Shown one piece after another: positions 52,632-62,400 of a stretch of DNA of 64,000 nucleotides (position 1 is its first letter; each line of letters opens with the position of its first letter). This stretch comes from Leuconostoc citreum (lineage in GTDB: Bacteria; Bacillota; Bacilli; Lactobacillales; Lactobacillaceae). The DNA is taken from positions 1 through 64,000 of the forward strand of contig NZ_PUFH01000005.1 of NCBI RefSeq assembly GCF_004354555.1, given 5' to 3'. Made by a program: the position numbers and the translations under genes. The notes under the pieces are model-generated. The model searched no databases and was not told the origin of the DNA. It was given only the letters and a program-made list of their open reading frames with translations.

Positions 52632-53402
52632 ATGAAAAAGTATGAAGAAGCCGAGCAAGATTATAAAGATGGATTTAGTTTGGCTGATATTGCACAAAAA
52701 TATGATGTTTCTGTTGGTACAGTTCGCTCGTGGAAATCTCGACATTGGACTACCAATGTTGCAACAAAAACGCAACGCGTTGCAAAAAACGTTGCAGTGA
52801 CAAAACCAACTGAAAAAGCCATTGATGAACTAAGCGACAGTGAATTGACAGACAAGCAGAAAGCCTTTGTACTGGAGTATCTTCGTATTTCTAATGCCAC
52901 ACAATCCTACATAAATGTTTATGATGTACCATATAGCACTGCACGTGTAAGTGGTTCTCGTATGTTGACAAATGATAACATTCAAAATGAAATAAAGCGT
53001 CTTCGCAAAGCTAAACTACAAGAACTAGGCGTGGACGCTTTTGATTTGATGGAAGATATGGTTATCGAGGCACGAGCAGATATTGGTGATTACATAGACT
53101 TTGGTAAGTACGATATGCTGAACGTTGATTTTGATGGCGATATAAAACTAGACACAGAAGACAACCCAGAAGTGTTTCATAAGTCATGGTTGCAGTTTAA
53201 AGATAAAGACAAACTCGATACCAAACCTATTAAGGCTATGCGAATTGGCAAAGATGGACCCGTTGTTGAATTGCATGATCGCAATAAAGCGCGTCAAGCA
53301 CTACTTGAGTATCTGAATAAAAATATAGGTGATGGTGACGATGTGCAAATCATAGGTTTTGACAGGAGAAAAGCAAATGCTGAACGTAGCGAAACTAGTT
53401 AA
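52632..53402 (+). CDS. terS: Terminase small subunit
   Basis: A 256-residue TerS. N-terminal HTH (YEEAEQDYKDGFSLADIAQKYDVSVGTVRSWKSRHW) for pac/cos recognition, then the conserved terminase-2 region (ELTDKQKAFVLEYLRISNATQSYINVY…GSRMLTNDNIQNEIKRLRKAK). AAAGGAGGTG lies just upstream. Overlaps terL. Confidence 0.92.
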   Translation: MKKYEEAEQDYKDGFSLADIAQKYDVSVGTVRSWKSRHWTTNVATKTQRVAKNVAVTKPTEKAIDELSDSELTDKQKAFVLEYLRISNATQSYINVYDVPYSTARVSGSRMLTNDNIQNEIKRLRKAKLQELGVDAFDLMEDMVIEARADIGDYIDFGKYDMLNVDFDGDIKLDTEDNPEVFHKSWLQFKDKDKLDTKPIKAMRIGKDGPVVELHDRNKARQALLEYLNKNIGDGDDVQIIGFDRRKANAERSETS

Positions 53403-54675
53403 TCCAGCTTTCGACCACTTATGGGAAACCAATGCAACTAATATCATTGAATCTGGTGGACGTGCAAGTACAAAATCAAGTGCGATTAGTATGTATCTAG
53501 CGATGGGTATGATGGCTGATGAAAACGCCAATGTGGTTTGTTATCGTAAGGTAGCAGGAAACTTAAAACGTAGTGTCTATGAGCAAATTAAATGGGCTTT
53601 AGATGAATTACATGTGTCATGGTTTTTCCGCTTTAAAACGTCTCCTATGGAGATTATAGACAGGCGTAATGGCAGTGGGTTTTATTTTTCTGGTGTTGAT
53701 GATCCTAGTAAGCAAAAGTCATTTAAGATTGCTAAAGGTTACGTTCGTTGGTTGTGGTTTGAAGAAGCAACAGAGTTCAGCAACTTCACTGAGATACATA
53801 CAGTGCAGTTATCATATACACGTCAAAAGTTGCCTAAAGGCATGCAAGTTGTCACGATATTCTCGTATAACCCGCCACGCAATCCTTACGACTGGATTAA
53901 TGAGTGGGTCGAGAGTGTTAAAGATGACGTTGACTTCTTAATCGTTCATACAACTTATCTAGATGACGTATTGCACTTTTTATCTGACCAATACTTGCAT
54001 GATATTGAGAAGTACAAGGTCAATGATTATGATTATTACAGATGGCAATTCTTAGGTGAGCCTGTTGGTCTTGGTACAAACGTTTATAAGATAGACTTGT
54101 TTCAACAACTAGAACATTTAGAAGAGCTAGATGATGCTGTTGTTGACTTATACTTCTCTGCCGATGTTGGGCATTCTGTGTCTGCTACTGCTGTTGGTTG
54201 TTATGGTGTGACGTATCATCGTAAGGTTGTTTTATTAGACACTTGGTATTACAGTCCAGAAGGTAAAGTTGATAAAATGGCTACCGATGACTTATCTAAG
54301 AACGTTCATGAGTTTATAGAGCGTATGTATGCTAAGTACGGCAAGCCTATCAGCAACATGACAATGGATAGTGCTGAAGCAGCCTTAAGAAACCAATATC
54401 ACAAAGACTTTGGTATTGATTGGCACCCGATAGCAAAACTAAAGAAACCAGACATGATTGATCGTGTGCAAAATTTACTTGCACAGGATCGTTTTTATTA
54501 TCTGCCAACTGAAAACAACCTTAACTACTTTATTGAAGAGCACAAGCGCTACCAGTGGGACGAAAAGACATTACATGCTGAAAAACCAGAAGTAATCAAG
54601 ATAGCAGACCACACATGTGACAGCTTTCAGTATTTTGTTTTAGATAACGAAGACGTTCTAGACCTTGCATGGTAG
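53377..54675 (+). CDS. terL: Terminase large subunit (PBSX type)
   Basis: A 432-residue packaging motor. The deviant Walker A reads ESGGRASTKSSAIS near residue 26. The Walker B acidic pair lies in WLWFEEATEFSN. The nuclease domain contains YFSADVGHS and MTMDSAEAA. The ATG at 53377 has AGGAG upstream. Typical of pac-type siphoviruses. Confidence 0.94.
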   Translation: MLNVAKLVNPAFDHLWETNATNIIESGGRASTKSSAISMYLAMGMMADENANVVCYRKVAGNLKRSVYEQIKWALDELHVSWFFRFKTSPMEIIDRRNGSGFYFSGVDDPSKQKSFKIAKGYVRWLWFEEATEFSNFTEIHTVQLSYTRQKLPKGMQVVTIFSYNPPRNPYDWINEWVESVKDDVDFLIVHTTYLDDVLHFLSDQYLHDIEKYKVNDYDYYRWQFLGEPVGLGTNVYKIDLFQQLEHLEELDDAVVDLYFSADVGHSVSATAVGCYGVTYHRKVVLLDTWYYSPEGKVDKMATDDLSKNVHEFIERMYAKYGKPISNMTMDSAEAALRNQYHKDFGIDWHPIAKLKKPDMIDRVQNLLAQDRFYYLPTENNLNYFIEEHKRYQWDEKTLHAEKPEVIKIADHTCDSFQYFVLDNEDVLDLAW

Positions 54676-54683
54676 GAGTAACT

Positions 54684-56246
54684 ATGACAATCAGAGATAA
54701 ACTACACAACTTTTTTACGAAAGGAAAAATAAGCATGGGTTTTGGAAAATCACTTGCAAACATTACTGATGACCCACGTGTCAATTTGCCTGCTAGCGAA
54801 ATTTTACGCATTCGAGAAGACTTAGATTACTATGCTGATGTATTTGATAACATCAAGTTCTTTAACACACTAAATCAACAGCAATCACGTAAGCCGTCAA
54901 CATTATCTATCACTCATCAAGCAGCACGTAAGTTAGCCTCAGTGATATTTAATGAGCAAGTTACTGTGTCTGTGGCAGATGAAAAGATTGATGACTTTGT
55001 TAATCAAGTATTTACGGATAATTTGTTCAACTTGAAGTATGAAGAGTATTTAGAAACTGCCATTGCTACTGGTGGATTTGCAATTAGACCATATGTTGAC
55101 AATAGTAAAATTAAGTTAGCTTGGGTACGAGCAGATCAATTTGTACCGCTCCAGTCTAATACCAATGATATTCAGTCAGCAGTCATTGTTAATCGTACAA
55201 CACGGTCAGAAAATAACATGATGATTTGGTATTCGCTATTAGAATTCCATGAATTTGACGGTGTCAGTAATGAGACAATTACCAATGAATTGTATCGTTC
55301 TAGTGATAGTCATGAAATAGGTCAACAGGTTAATTTAAGCGCTATTGATGCCTTTGCTAATTTGCCAGAACAAGTTGTTATTAGTGATATTGTGAGACCG
55401 ACATTCGCCTACTTTAAAACACCTGGTAAGAATAATAAGTCAATTGAAAGTCCATTAGGTATCGGTATTGTTGAGAATAACAAGAATGTTATCAATGCAA
55501 TAAACATAGCTCAAGACCAATTTTATCGTGAAGTTAAGTTAGGCAAAAGGCGGATTGCGATTGATGGTTCTTTGATGAAGCCTAGTGCAGCACACTCGAA
55601 TGATGACACGAATCAAGGTTACCCAGTATTTGATACTGATGACGATGTGTTCATGCAAGTTGGTAAAACAAAAGACGGTAAGCCTATTATTGAAGACCTG
55701 ACAAACGATATTCGTGTTAACCAATACAGTGATGCCATACAGTTATTCATACGTGAGTTTGAAAACAATATAGGGTTATCGCAAGGAACGCTGTCAACGG
55801 ACGCCACGAAGAGCACTAAAACTGCAACGGAAGTTGTTTCAGATAATAGCGACACTTATCGCACGCGTTCAAGTTACATTACTCAGGTTGAGAAGCAGAT
55901 TAAAGAACTGATCATATCTATTGTGCAATTAGCTACCAAATCAGAGCTATTTGATAACGGTGAAGCACCGTTATCAGTAGATTTAGTCAATAATCCATTA
56001 GAAATTAACCTACATTTCGATGACGGTGTGTTTGTTGATAAAGATAAGCAACTTGAAGAAGATTTAAAGGTTGCAATGGCTCAAATCATGCCAAAGAAAC
56101 GCTTTTTGATGCGTAATTACGGCTTGAGTGAAGATGATGCTGATAAGTGGCTTACTGAACTACAAAGTGAGGCACCTGAAACTGACAATATTCCTAATGA
56201 ACAAGCTAGTATGTTAGGTGGCAATGATGGGAGCGATGATGAATGA
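54684..56246 (+). CDS. Portal protein (SPP1 gp6-like)
   Basis: A 520-residue portal subunit (LNQQQSRKPSTLSITHQAARKLASVIFNEQV…, IGIVENNKNVINAINIAQDQFYREVKLGKRRI, then DATKSTKTATEVVSDNSDTYRTRSSYITQVEKQIKEL). It forms the dodecameric channel at one capsid vertex. AGGAG precedes the ATG at 54684. Overlaps the MuF-like gene by 4 bases. Confidence 0.92.
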   Translation: MTIRDKLHNFFTKGKISMGFGKSLANITDDPRVNLPASEILRIREDLDYYADVFDNIKFFNTLNQQQSRKPSTLSITHQAARKLASVIFNEQVTVSVADEKIDDFVNQVFTDNLFNLKYEEYLETAIATGGFAIRPYVDNSKIKLAWVRADQFVPLQSNTNDIQSAVIVNRTTRSENNMMIWYSLLEFHEFDGVSNETITNELYRSSDSHEIGQQVNLSAIDAFANLPEQVVISDIVRPTFAYFKTPGKNNKSIESPLGIGIVENNKNVINAINIAQDQFYREVKLGKRRIAIDGSLMKPSAAHSNDDTNQGYPVFDTDDDVFMQVGKTKDGKPIIEDLTNDIRVNQYSDAIQLFIREFENNIGLSQGTLSTDATKSTKTATEVVSDNSDTYRTRSSYITQVEKQIKELIISIVQLATKSELFDNGEAPLSVDLVNNPLEINLHFDDGVFVDKDKQLEEDLKVAMAQIMPKKRFLMRNYGLSEDDADKWLTELQSEAPETDNIPNEQASMLGGNDGSDDE

Positions 56247-57382
56247 TTACGCCAAACTCAATGCAACAGCAAGCCGATAAAATCAGTGATATTTACGCCA
56301 AATTGGAACAAGACATTTTTAAATTGCTTATAAGTGCAGTAAAAGGTAGTGATTGGGACAAAATAAACGCTGATAATGCGCTGATGTGGCAGGTTGAACA
56401 GCTCAGTAAGATGAATTCGCTGACCAAAGACGTCATTAAAATTGTGGCCAAAGCTAATAAGGTTTCAGAACCAGAATTAACTCTCTTGATTCAGCGTAAT
56501 GGTTTACAAATTGTCAATGAAATTGATAGTCAGTTACAAAAGACGATGAATAAGAATGTTGCAGTTGGTGCTGATACAGCTGATATGTTGGACTCAATTA
56601 TGCGCCAAACGTTTCTTGATATTAACAACAACGTTAATCAAACATTATTGACTACCAATTACGACAATAACTCAGCTATGAAGACATTTCAAAGCATAGT
56701 TAAGCAATCAACACTAGAAGTCACAAGTGGTCTTAAAACGCCTGAAAAAGCTGTCAAAGATAACATCTATAAGTGGGTTGAAAAGGGTATTCAGACTACA
56801 CTGGTTGACAAAGGTAATCATGGTTGGTCATTAGAAAGTTACTCAAGGTTAGTAGTTAATGCCACAGCACACAGGACATTTAATGACTTGCGATTAAAAC
56901 GTATGCGTGATTATGGCATGGGACAAGCGATTATGAGTTCTCACATTGCAGCAAGACGTGCCTGTGCTTTTATACAGGGTAAAGTTGTCAATGTCGTGAC
57001 AAGCGACAATGAGGCCTACAATCAAAAATATGACAGCATATATAATCATGGCTATGGCAAGCCACAGGGCACACAAGGTATTAATTGTAGTCACACCTTG
57101 ACACCGTTTGATCCAGATGTGAACACTGATGTTACTGAAAAACAGTATGATCCAGACGACGCTATGAAGCGTGGCGATGAACAACAAAAGCAACGTAACA
57201 TGGAACGTGCTATTCGTAATAGCAAGAAGAAATTAGCAGCTGCTGAACAACTGAATGATACAGAAATGATTTCAAAAATGAAGTCACAAATATCTAATCA
57301 GCAAAGTAATTTACGTGATTTTATTAGTGATAAAGACTACTTAGGTCGTGATTATTCGCGAGAGCAAGTTTATAGCAAATAG
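56243..57382 (+). CDS. Phage minor head protein (MuF-like)
   Basis: A 379-residue protein like the Gram-positive phage minor capsid/head morphogenesis proteins. The C-terminal half has the MuF-like SHIAARRACAFIQGKVVN…YGKPQGTQGINCSHTLTPFDPD. The Cys/His cluster (ARRACAFIQG…INCSH) is usual there. Coupled to the portal gene. Confidence 0.85.
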   Translation: MITPNSMQQQADKISDIYAKLEQDIFKLLISAVKGSDWDKINADNALMWQVEQLSKMNSLTKDVIKIVAKANKVSEPELTLLIQRNGLQIVNEIDSQLQKTMNKNVAVGADTADMLDSIMRQTFLDINNNVNQTLLTTNYDNNSAMKTFQSIVKQSTLEVTSGLKTPEKAVKDNIYKWVEKGIQTTLVDKGNHGWSLESYSRLVVNATAHRTFNDLRLKRMRDYGMGQAIMSSHIAARRACAFIQGKVVNVVTSDNEAYNQKYDSIYNHGYGKPQGTQGINCSHTLTPFDPDVNTDVTEKQYDPDDAMKRGDEQQKQRNMERAIRNSKKKLAAAEQLNDTEMISKMKSQISNQQSNLRDFISDKDYLGRDYSREQVYSK

Positions 57383-57390
57383 GAGAAAAC

Positions 57391-57507
57391 ATGCATCACT
57401 ATATTACGAAATACGAAGAAGATGGCGTTAGATATGCAGAAAGCTGGTTTCAAATCAATTTATTTAATTGGTGCTTTTGCCTTTTAAAACGAAAAATAAC
57501 CATCTAA
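57391..57507 (+). CDS. Small phage protein (38 aa)
   Basis: Begins MHHYITKYEEDGVRYAESW; Cys and aromatic residues near the C-terminus. AGGAG lies 6 bases before the ATG. No family recognised. Confidence 0.5.
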   Translation: MHHYITKYEEDGVRYAESWFQINLFNWCFCLLKRKITI

Positions 57508-57599
57508 TTTCGCGGACCTGAGCACGTCCCTTATAAAAGGCTTTTTAAAGTTCAAAAAATTCGGTGACGTTACACCGTAAAAACACGAAGGAGATTTTT

Positions 57600-58199
57600 A
57601 TGAACCGCGATACATTGCAAAAGTTTGGTCTATCAGAGGAACAAGTTAATCAAGTCATGGCAGAACACGGTAAGGACTTAGAAAAGTCAAAGGCTGTTGA
57701 GAGTGAGTTAGAACAAGTAAAGCAACAAAATACTGAACTAACATCACAGATTACTGACCGAGATAAGCAACTAAAGGACTTATCAGGCAAAGCTGGGGAC
57801 AATGAAGAGCTTCAATCACAAATCAAAGCATTGCAAGAACAAAACAAGCAATCTAAGACTGATTACGAAGCTAACATTGCTACTTTGAAACGCGATGGTG
57901 CTATTGAATTGGCTTTGCGTGAAGCACAAGCTAAAAACCCAAAAGCTGTCAAAGCATTGCTTAATGGAGACATTATTTCTGTTGATGATTCTGGTGTACA
58001 TGGACTGAAAGAACAACTGGAGCAATTAAAAGAATCTGATTCCTATTTGTTTAATATCGAGCCAGAACCAAAGCCTGGTTTGAAAATTACACCATCTGGT
58101 AACCCTGGTGGCGGTGTTAATGCAGAAAAGAATATTGCTGATATGTCGCTTGAAGAAATGACGGCAGAATATCAAAAGAACCCAGCCTTATTTGGCTAA
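57600..58199 (+). CDS. Capsid scaffolding protein (gp20-like)
   Basis: A 199-residue, mostly coiled-coil protein (EQVNQVMAEHGKDLEKSKAVESELEQVKQQNTELTSQI…), with the usual MSLEEMTAEYQKNPALFG C-terminal tail. Scaffolds procapsid assembly; lies immediately before the major capsid gene. GAAGGAG precedes the ATG. Confidence 0.88.
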   Translation: MNRDTLQKFGLSEEQVNQVMAEHGKDLEKSKAVESELEQVKQQNTELTSQITDRDKQLKDLSGKAGDNEELQSQIKALQEQNKQSKTDYEANIATLKRDGAIELALREAQAKNPKAVKALLNGDIISVDDSGVHGLKEQLEQLKESDSYLFNIEPEPKPGLKITPSGNPGGGVNAEKNIADMSLEEMTAEYQKNPALFG

Positions 58200-58216
58200 T
58201 ACAAAGGAGATAACAC

Positions 58217-59230
58217 ATGGCAGTTACAAATTTAGCTAATACGATTATTCCTGTAGTTTTTGATAAGTATGTTTTGAATACTATCATGAAGACTAATCGT
58301 TTTATTCAATCAGGTATTATGACACCTGACAACACACTTGGTGATCAACTACTTCAACCAGGTAATGATATTACAATTCCGTTTTTGAATGACTTGTCAG
58401 GTGAGCCACAAGCATGGACTGATACTGATGATATTGACGTTGATAACCTTACAACAGGTTCACAGCGAGCAATCAAGTTCCGTCAAGCTAAGGCATTTGG
58501 TTCTACTGAAATCTCACGAATGGTTTCTGGTGCACCTATTGCCGAAACAATCGCAGGACGCTTCGCAAATTATTGGAACAATGTTGATCAAACTATCTTG
58601 AACGCTACATTGCAAGGTGTATTTTCAAACAGTAAGGTCGCTAACACCAAGTTGTTTGACCAAACTGTTGTGTCACCATCTGACGCTACTTTTGGTGCAA
58701 AAGGATTCTTGGCAGCCATTGGATTGCTTGGTGACCTACAAGACCAAACATTTAATAAGATTGCGGTTAATTCAGCCACATATTCACAAATGAAATTCCA
58801 AGGTATGATCAACACAATTCAACCTCAGAATGCAGTTACACCAATTAACTATTACAACAACATGGAAGTTATTGTTGATGATGATATTCCTTTGGAAAAG
58901 GGCGGCATTGCTACAGCCTATATTTATGGCCAAGGTGCCGTTTCTTACTCAACTGTTCTTCATTCAACAGAAGTTGTTCATGAAGCTTTGAAGCAAGGTG
59001 GACGTGATTCAGTCGTCAACAAACGTGTATCAGCAACTCACGTTAACGGTACGACATTAGCTAAAGCATTCAACCCTATGGGGCAAACAACGATTAAGTC
59101 AGAACTAGCAAAGGGCTCAACATGGGACATTGCTGATGGGGTTGATCCACGAAATATTCGTGTTGTTGCCTACAAGTCAAAGCTTGATGATGCATTTGTA
59201 CCAGCTGCACTTAAAGGTGACGGTAAGTAA
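58217..59230 (+). CDS. Major capsid protein
   Basis: A 337-residue HK97-fold coat protein of the Gram-positive siphovirus type (NLANTIIPVVFDKYVLNTIMKTNRFIQSGIM…GNDITIPFLNDLSGEPQAWTDTDDI…). Codon use is more biased than in neighbours, as expected for the most abundant virion protein. AAAGGAG upstream. Confidence 0.93.
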   Translation: MAVTNLANTIIPVVFDKYVLNTIMKTNRFIQSGIMTPDNTLGDQLLQPGNDITIPFLNDLSGEPQAWTDTDDIDVDNLTTGSQRAIKFRQAKAFGSTEISRMVSGAPIAETIAGRFANYWNNVDQTILNATLQGVFSNSKVANTKLFDQTVVSPSDATFGAKGFLAAIGLLGDLQDQTFNKIAVNSATYSQMKFQGMINTIQPQNAVTPINYYNNMEVIVDDDIPLEKGGIATAYIYGQGAVSYSTVLHSTEVVHEALKQGGRDSVVNKRVSATHVNGTTLAKAFNPMGQTTIKSELAKGSTWDIADGVDPRNIRVVAYKSKLDDAFVPAALKGDGK

Positions 59231-59246
59231 TCGAAAGGTGTGAGTT

Positions 59247-59669
59247 ATGTATTTAACTTATTCAGAATTCAAGAGTATTCTTAGTGATTCTGTTGATGAA
59301 GTTACGTTCGATAAGCTACTAGTAAGGGCTGAAATTCAAATTGATACAGTTACTAATTACTTTTACAGTATGCCTGGTATTAATGATATTGAATCTGATT
59401 CTATCTCTAAATACCCATGGCTAAAAGCACGTTCAGATGTGTTTAAAAAAGCATTAGCATTAACAATTGATTATATGAACAGCAACAATGTTAGTAATAG
59501 TGCCGACTTAAAAAATAATTCATTCTCAAGTATCGAAATTGGTAGAACAACACTACAATCGGCAAACAAGGATATATCAAATACATCTAGTGGTTTAGCT
59601 GTTCCTGATGAAGCGTTGATGATACTTGGACCTTATGGACTTCGTTATGGGGGTGTTCAAAGTGTCTAA
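59247..59669 (+). CDS. Head-tail connector protein
   Basis: A 140-residue helical protein (YLTYSEFKSILSDSVDEVTFDKLLVRAEIQIDTVTNYFY) in the position and pattern of gp6/gp15-type connectors that seal the portal. Overlaps the next gene by 8 bases. Confidence 0.78.
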   Translation: MYLTYSEFKSILSDSVDEVTFDKLLVRAEIQIDTVTNYFYSMPGINDIESDSISKYPWLKARSDVFKKALALTIDYMNSNNVSNSADLKNNSFSSIEIGRTTLQSANKDISNTSSGLAVPDEALMILGPYGLRYGGVQSV

Positions 59670-60015
59670 GTTGCCAACTATACCAAAGACTTATGCTAAT
59701 CAGCAGGTTATTTATCGTGTCTCTAACGGTGAAAAAGACAGATATGGTAAGCAAAAAACAATCGATACTATTATCAACAACTGTGTGTTTCAAAAAGAAA
59801 CGATTTATACAGGTACTGGGAATAGTCGAGAAGTAGTTGCCAATGCTGTGCTTTTTATTTATGCAGATGTAAGTACACCGTTATTGAAATTCGATAAGAA
59901 TAGTCAAGGTAATAAAATTGTTTTTGATGGTGTGGAATACACGATTAAGCGTATTGTTGAAAATCGTAATCCAATGAGTAACGACGTTTGGAACTATGAA
60001 TTGGAGGTATTGTAA
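59662..60015 (+). CDS. Putative minor capsid protein 1
   Basis: A 117-residue protein. FQKETIYTGTGNSREVVANAVLFIYADVSTP followed by IVFDGVEYTIKRIVENRNPMSNDVWNYELEVL is the Minor_capsid_1 pattern. I use the GTG at 59662 (GGGGGTG upstream). Likely a head-tail joining stopper protein. Confidence 0.82.
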   Translation: MSKLPTIPKTYANQQVIYRVSNGEKDRYGKQKTIDTIINNCVFQKETIYTGTGNSREVVANAVLFIYADVSTPLLKFDKNSQGNKIVFDGVEYTIKRIVENRNPMSNDVWNYELEVL

Positions 60016-60383
60016 TGGCAATTACTTTGAATTTACAAGGTGTCGACAGCATGCTAAGTCAACAACGCAAGAAGTCCATTCAATTTAAGACAGCTAATCA
60101 GGCTATGATGGCTATGGATAAGTTTGTACCGAAGTCAAATATGCAAAAGCAGAACAGATTACGGACTGCTACTCATGTTTCTGATGACGGGCATAGCATT
60201 ATCTACACCATGCCTTATGCAAAAGCGCAGTTTTTTGGTATTATCAACGGCTCGACGATTAAGAATTATACGACACCAGGAACAAGCGCAAGATGGGATA
60301 AACGTTTAATTGGTGATAAAGCACTGCTTAAAACTGTAACTGATGTTTACCCAAGGGAGTTATTGAAATATGGATCTACTTGA
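60015..60383 (+). CDS. Minor capsid protein 2
   Basis: A 122-residue protein (QQRKKSIQFKTANQAMMAMDKFVPKSNMQKQNRLRTAT…YTMPYAKAQFFGIINGS…GTSARWDKRL), the minor capsid type 2 family of tail-completion proteins. One-base overlap with the gene before and 14 with the gene after. Confidence 0.82.
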   Translation: MAITLNLQGVDSMLSQQRKKSIQFKTANQAMMAMDKFVPKSNMQKQNRLRTATHVSDDGHSIIYTMPYAKAQFFGIINGSTIKNYTTPGTSARWDKRLIGDKALLKTVTDVYPRELLKYGST

Positions 60384-60768
60384 AAGATTAGCAGATAAAA
60401 TAAATGAGCTTCCTGATTTACCCGAACGGTTGATTATTGGCCAGTTAAGCCATAATAATGACTTTGGTTTCTATTCACAACCAGGTTCACAAGTAATTAG
60501 TGAAGATTGGTCAGGCATTCAGGAACGATCATTGCCGTTTGAAATTGCTTATAGGACTGATGATTTTGAAAAGGCTAATAATTCATTGTGGAAGATTAGT
60601 GAGCTACTAGATGGCTTGAATAAACTACAAACAGACGGTACATACGAATTTAATCGTATCAACATTCAACCACAACCATTTTTAACAATGATAGACGTCA
60701 CTGAAAAGGGCGTTTTTTTATTGGACTTTAGCGTAGAAATTACACAACAAATTAATTTAGGAGAATAA
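60370..60768 (+). CDS. Minor capsid protein 3 / tail terminator-like
   Basis: A 132-residue protein (LLERLADKINELPDLPERLIIGQL…FEIAYRTDDFEKANNSLWKISELLDGL) with the pattern of minor capsid protein from bacteriophage, probably the tail terminator. AAGGGAG precedes the ATG. Confidence 0.8.
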   Translation: MDLLERLADKINELPDLPERLIIGQLSHNNDFGFYSQPGSQVISEDWSGIQERSLPFEIAYRTDDFEKANNSLWKISELLDGLNKLQTDGTYEFNRINIQPQPFLTMIDVTEKGVFLLDFSVEITQQINLGE

Positions 60769-60769
60769 C

Positions 60770-61258
60770 ATGGCACAATTCCAACTTAACTTTGAAAACC
60801 ACTTAGAAATTGATATTAAAGGCAATACATCTTTAGATGATGTATCTAAAGCAAGTTTTGCTCAAATTCGAGCTGGTATTCAAACCATTACACCTTCAGC
60901 ATCTGAAACAGCTGATACAACACCTTACTATAGTGGTGAAGGGTTCTCTGACCATGATGTTACTGGTAAGGCAATTCAATTTGCTATTGCTGGTCATCGC
61001 TTATCAGGAGATACAGCACAAGACTATATTGCTAGCCGTTTCACTTCTATCGGTGATTCATTACGCACTTTGGCACGTTGGACTGATCCATCTGGTCGTC
61101 AAGTACAATTTGTGGCTACTTTGACAGCTATCGTGCCATTTGGTGGTGCAGCTAACGTTAAGCAGACATTTAGTTTCACACTAGCAGCTAATGGTAAGCC
61201 ACAAGTTGTTCCTGCTTCAAATGGTGGGACAACACCATCAACTGGCGGACAAGGTTAA
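60770..61258 (+). CDS. Major tail tube protein
   Basis: A 162-residue protein (LNFENHLEIDIKGNTSLDDVSKASFAQIRAGIQTITPSASE…, then WTDPSGRQVQFVATLTAI). The compact beta-rich domain and Gly/Thr-rich tail (NGGTTPSTGGQG) are usual for tail tube proteins. The 79 bases after it contain a small GGG/GCCC hairpin but no extension frame. Confidence 0.82.
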   Translation: MAQFQLNFENHLEIDIKGNTSLDDVSKASFAQIRAGIQTITPSASETADTTPYYSGEGFSDHDVTGKAIQFAIAGHRLSGDTAQDYIASRFTSIGDSLRTLARWTDPSGRQVQFVATLTAIVPFGGAANVKQTFSFTLAANGKPQVVPASNGGTTPSTGGQG

Positions 61259-61337
61259 TAAAATATAAACACAGCAGTTAAAGCTCGAATGGGGTGAGAA
61301 GCCCAATTACATAACAGGATCACATAGGAGAAAACAC

Positions 61338-61754
61338 ATGGCAATTTCGATTAATTCAATTTTAATCAACGAAAAAGAGTTTAATTTAGGCAACCGTAAG
61401 TTGACAGCGCGTTATACACCAGAAGTCGATAATGAATTCTCTGATTTCTTGATTGAAATGGGAGAGCTTGAAAAGAAAATGGCTGATAAGAAGCTTGATG
61501 ATTTGAATATCGCAGACAAGAAGAAAAAGATCCGTGAATTTACTGATGAAATTCGTGATTTGAGTTCAAAGTATATTACTGCTTTGTTTGATAAGTCAGA
61601 CTCTGATTATATTTTTGAAAAAGCTGGCGGTCGTATTGCTAATCTTTCACGTTTAGCCCGTACATTCTTTGACGAAGGTAATGACAACGTATTGCAAAAG
61701 GAACAAGGCGGAACGAACCGTAAGCAACGTCGTTTCAACAAAGGTAATGACTAA
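61338..61754 (+). CDS. Tail assembly chaperone-like protein
   Basis: A 138-residue protein (NEKEFNLGNRKLTARYTPEVDNEFSDFLIEMGELEKKM…) in the gpG position before the tape measure gene. AGGAG precedes the ATG. Its TAA overlaps the next ATG by one base, so the downstream gene has its own start and need not use a programmed frameshift. Confidence 0.72.
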   Translation: MAISINSILINEKEFNLGNRKLTARYTPEVDNEFSDFLIEMGELEKKMADKKLDDLNIADKKKKIREFTDEIRDLSSKYITALFDKSDSDYIFEKAGGRIANLSRLARTFFDEGNDNVLQKEQGGTNRKQRRFNKGND

Positions 61755-62380
61755 TGTTTTCTTTTACCAAGCGCCCAGAACAGACGTTTAAGCTTGGTAA
61801 TCGCGAGTACAAAATTAACCTAGCTTTTAACGTTGTTATTGAAGCTTTTAGCGTACTAGAATCAGAAGATTTAAGTAATGAGGATAAAGTATCTAAGATA
61901 TTCGACCTGTTTATTATTGATAAATTTGAGACCAACAGCGTTGCTATAAAAGGCGACATCGTTTCGAGTGTTTTTCAATACATTAATGATGGGCCATATG
62001 GCAAAAGTGAAGAAGAAGATAGTGCATCATCTGAAAGTGATGGTACTTTTCCTACTTCCGATTATGACTATGAGCAGGACGCAGGAGCAATTTATGCGTC
62101 TTTTTTGAATTTTTATAACATTGACCTCAACAAAGAAATTGACGTCATGCATTGGGACAGGTTCAAAGCCTTATTTGATAACCTTGGATCTGATACGCCA
62201 ATTCAAAAGATTAGGCAATATCGTAGTGATGACTTGACTAGCTATAAAGATGATGCTGAACGCGCTCAGTTCATTAGCAACATGCAGTATTACTACTGTC
62301 TGGATAAGCAAAAAGAAAGTGACGGATTCGCCGCTAATGCGAGTTCAATATTCGACATGATGTTTGAAGACGGTAAATAG
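61754..62380 (+). CDS. Bacteriophage Gp15-family tail protein
   Basis: A 208-residue protein. FTKRPEQTFKLGNREYKINLAFNVVIEAFSVLESEDLSNEDKVSKIFDLFI opens it and NFYNIDLNKEIDVMHWDRFKALFDNL is the C-terminal Gp15 block. Acts with the preceding protein during tail assembly. Confidence 0.83.
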   Translation: MFSFTKRPEQTFKLGNREYKINLAFNVVIEAFSVLESEDLSNEDKVSKIFDLFIIDKFETNSVAIKGDIVSSVFQYINDGPYGKSEEEDSASSESDGTFPTSDYDYEQDAGAIYASFLNFYNIDLNKEIDVMHWDRFKALFDNLGSDTPIQKIRQYRSDDLTSYKDDAERAQFISNMQYYYCLDKQKESDGFAANASSIFDMMFEDGK

Positions 62381-62400
62381 AGAGGAAAGGAGGAACATAA

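Noticed and set aside
61259-61337. Frameshift extension of the major tail protein into a C-terminal Ig-like domain
   Set aside because: Only 79 bases separate it from the next gene, and no continuing frame is present.
61338-62380. Programmed -1 frameshift joining the two tail assembly genes, as in lambda gpG/gpGT
   Set aside because: The second gene has its own ATG overlapping the first stop by one base and belongs to the Gp15 family; no slippery heptamer was seen.
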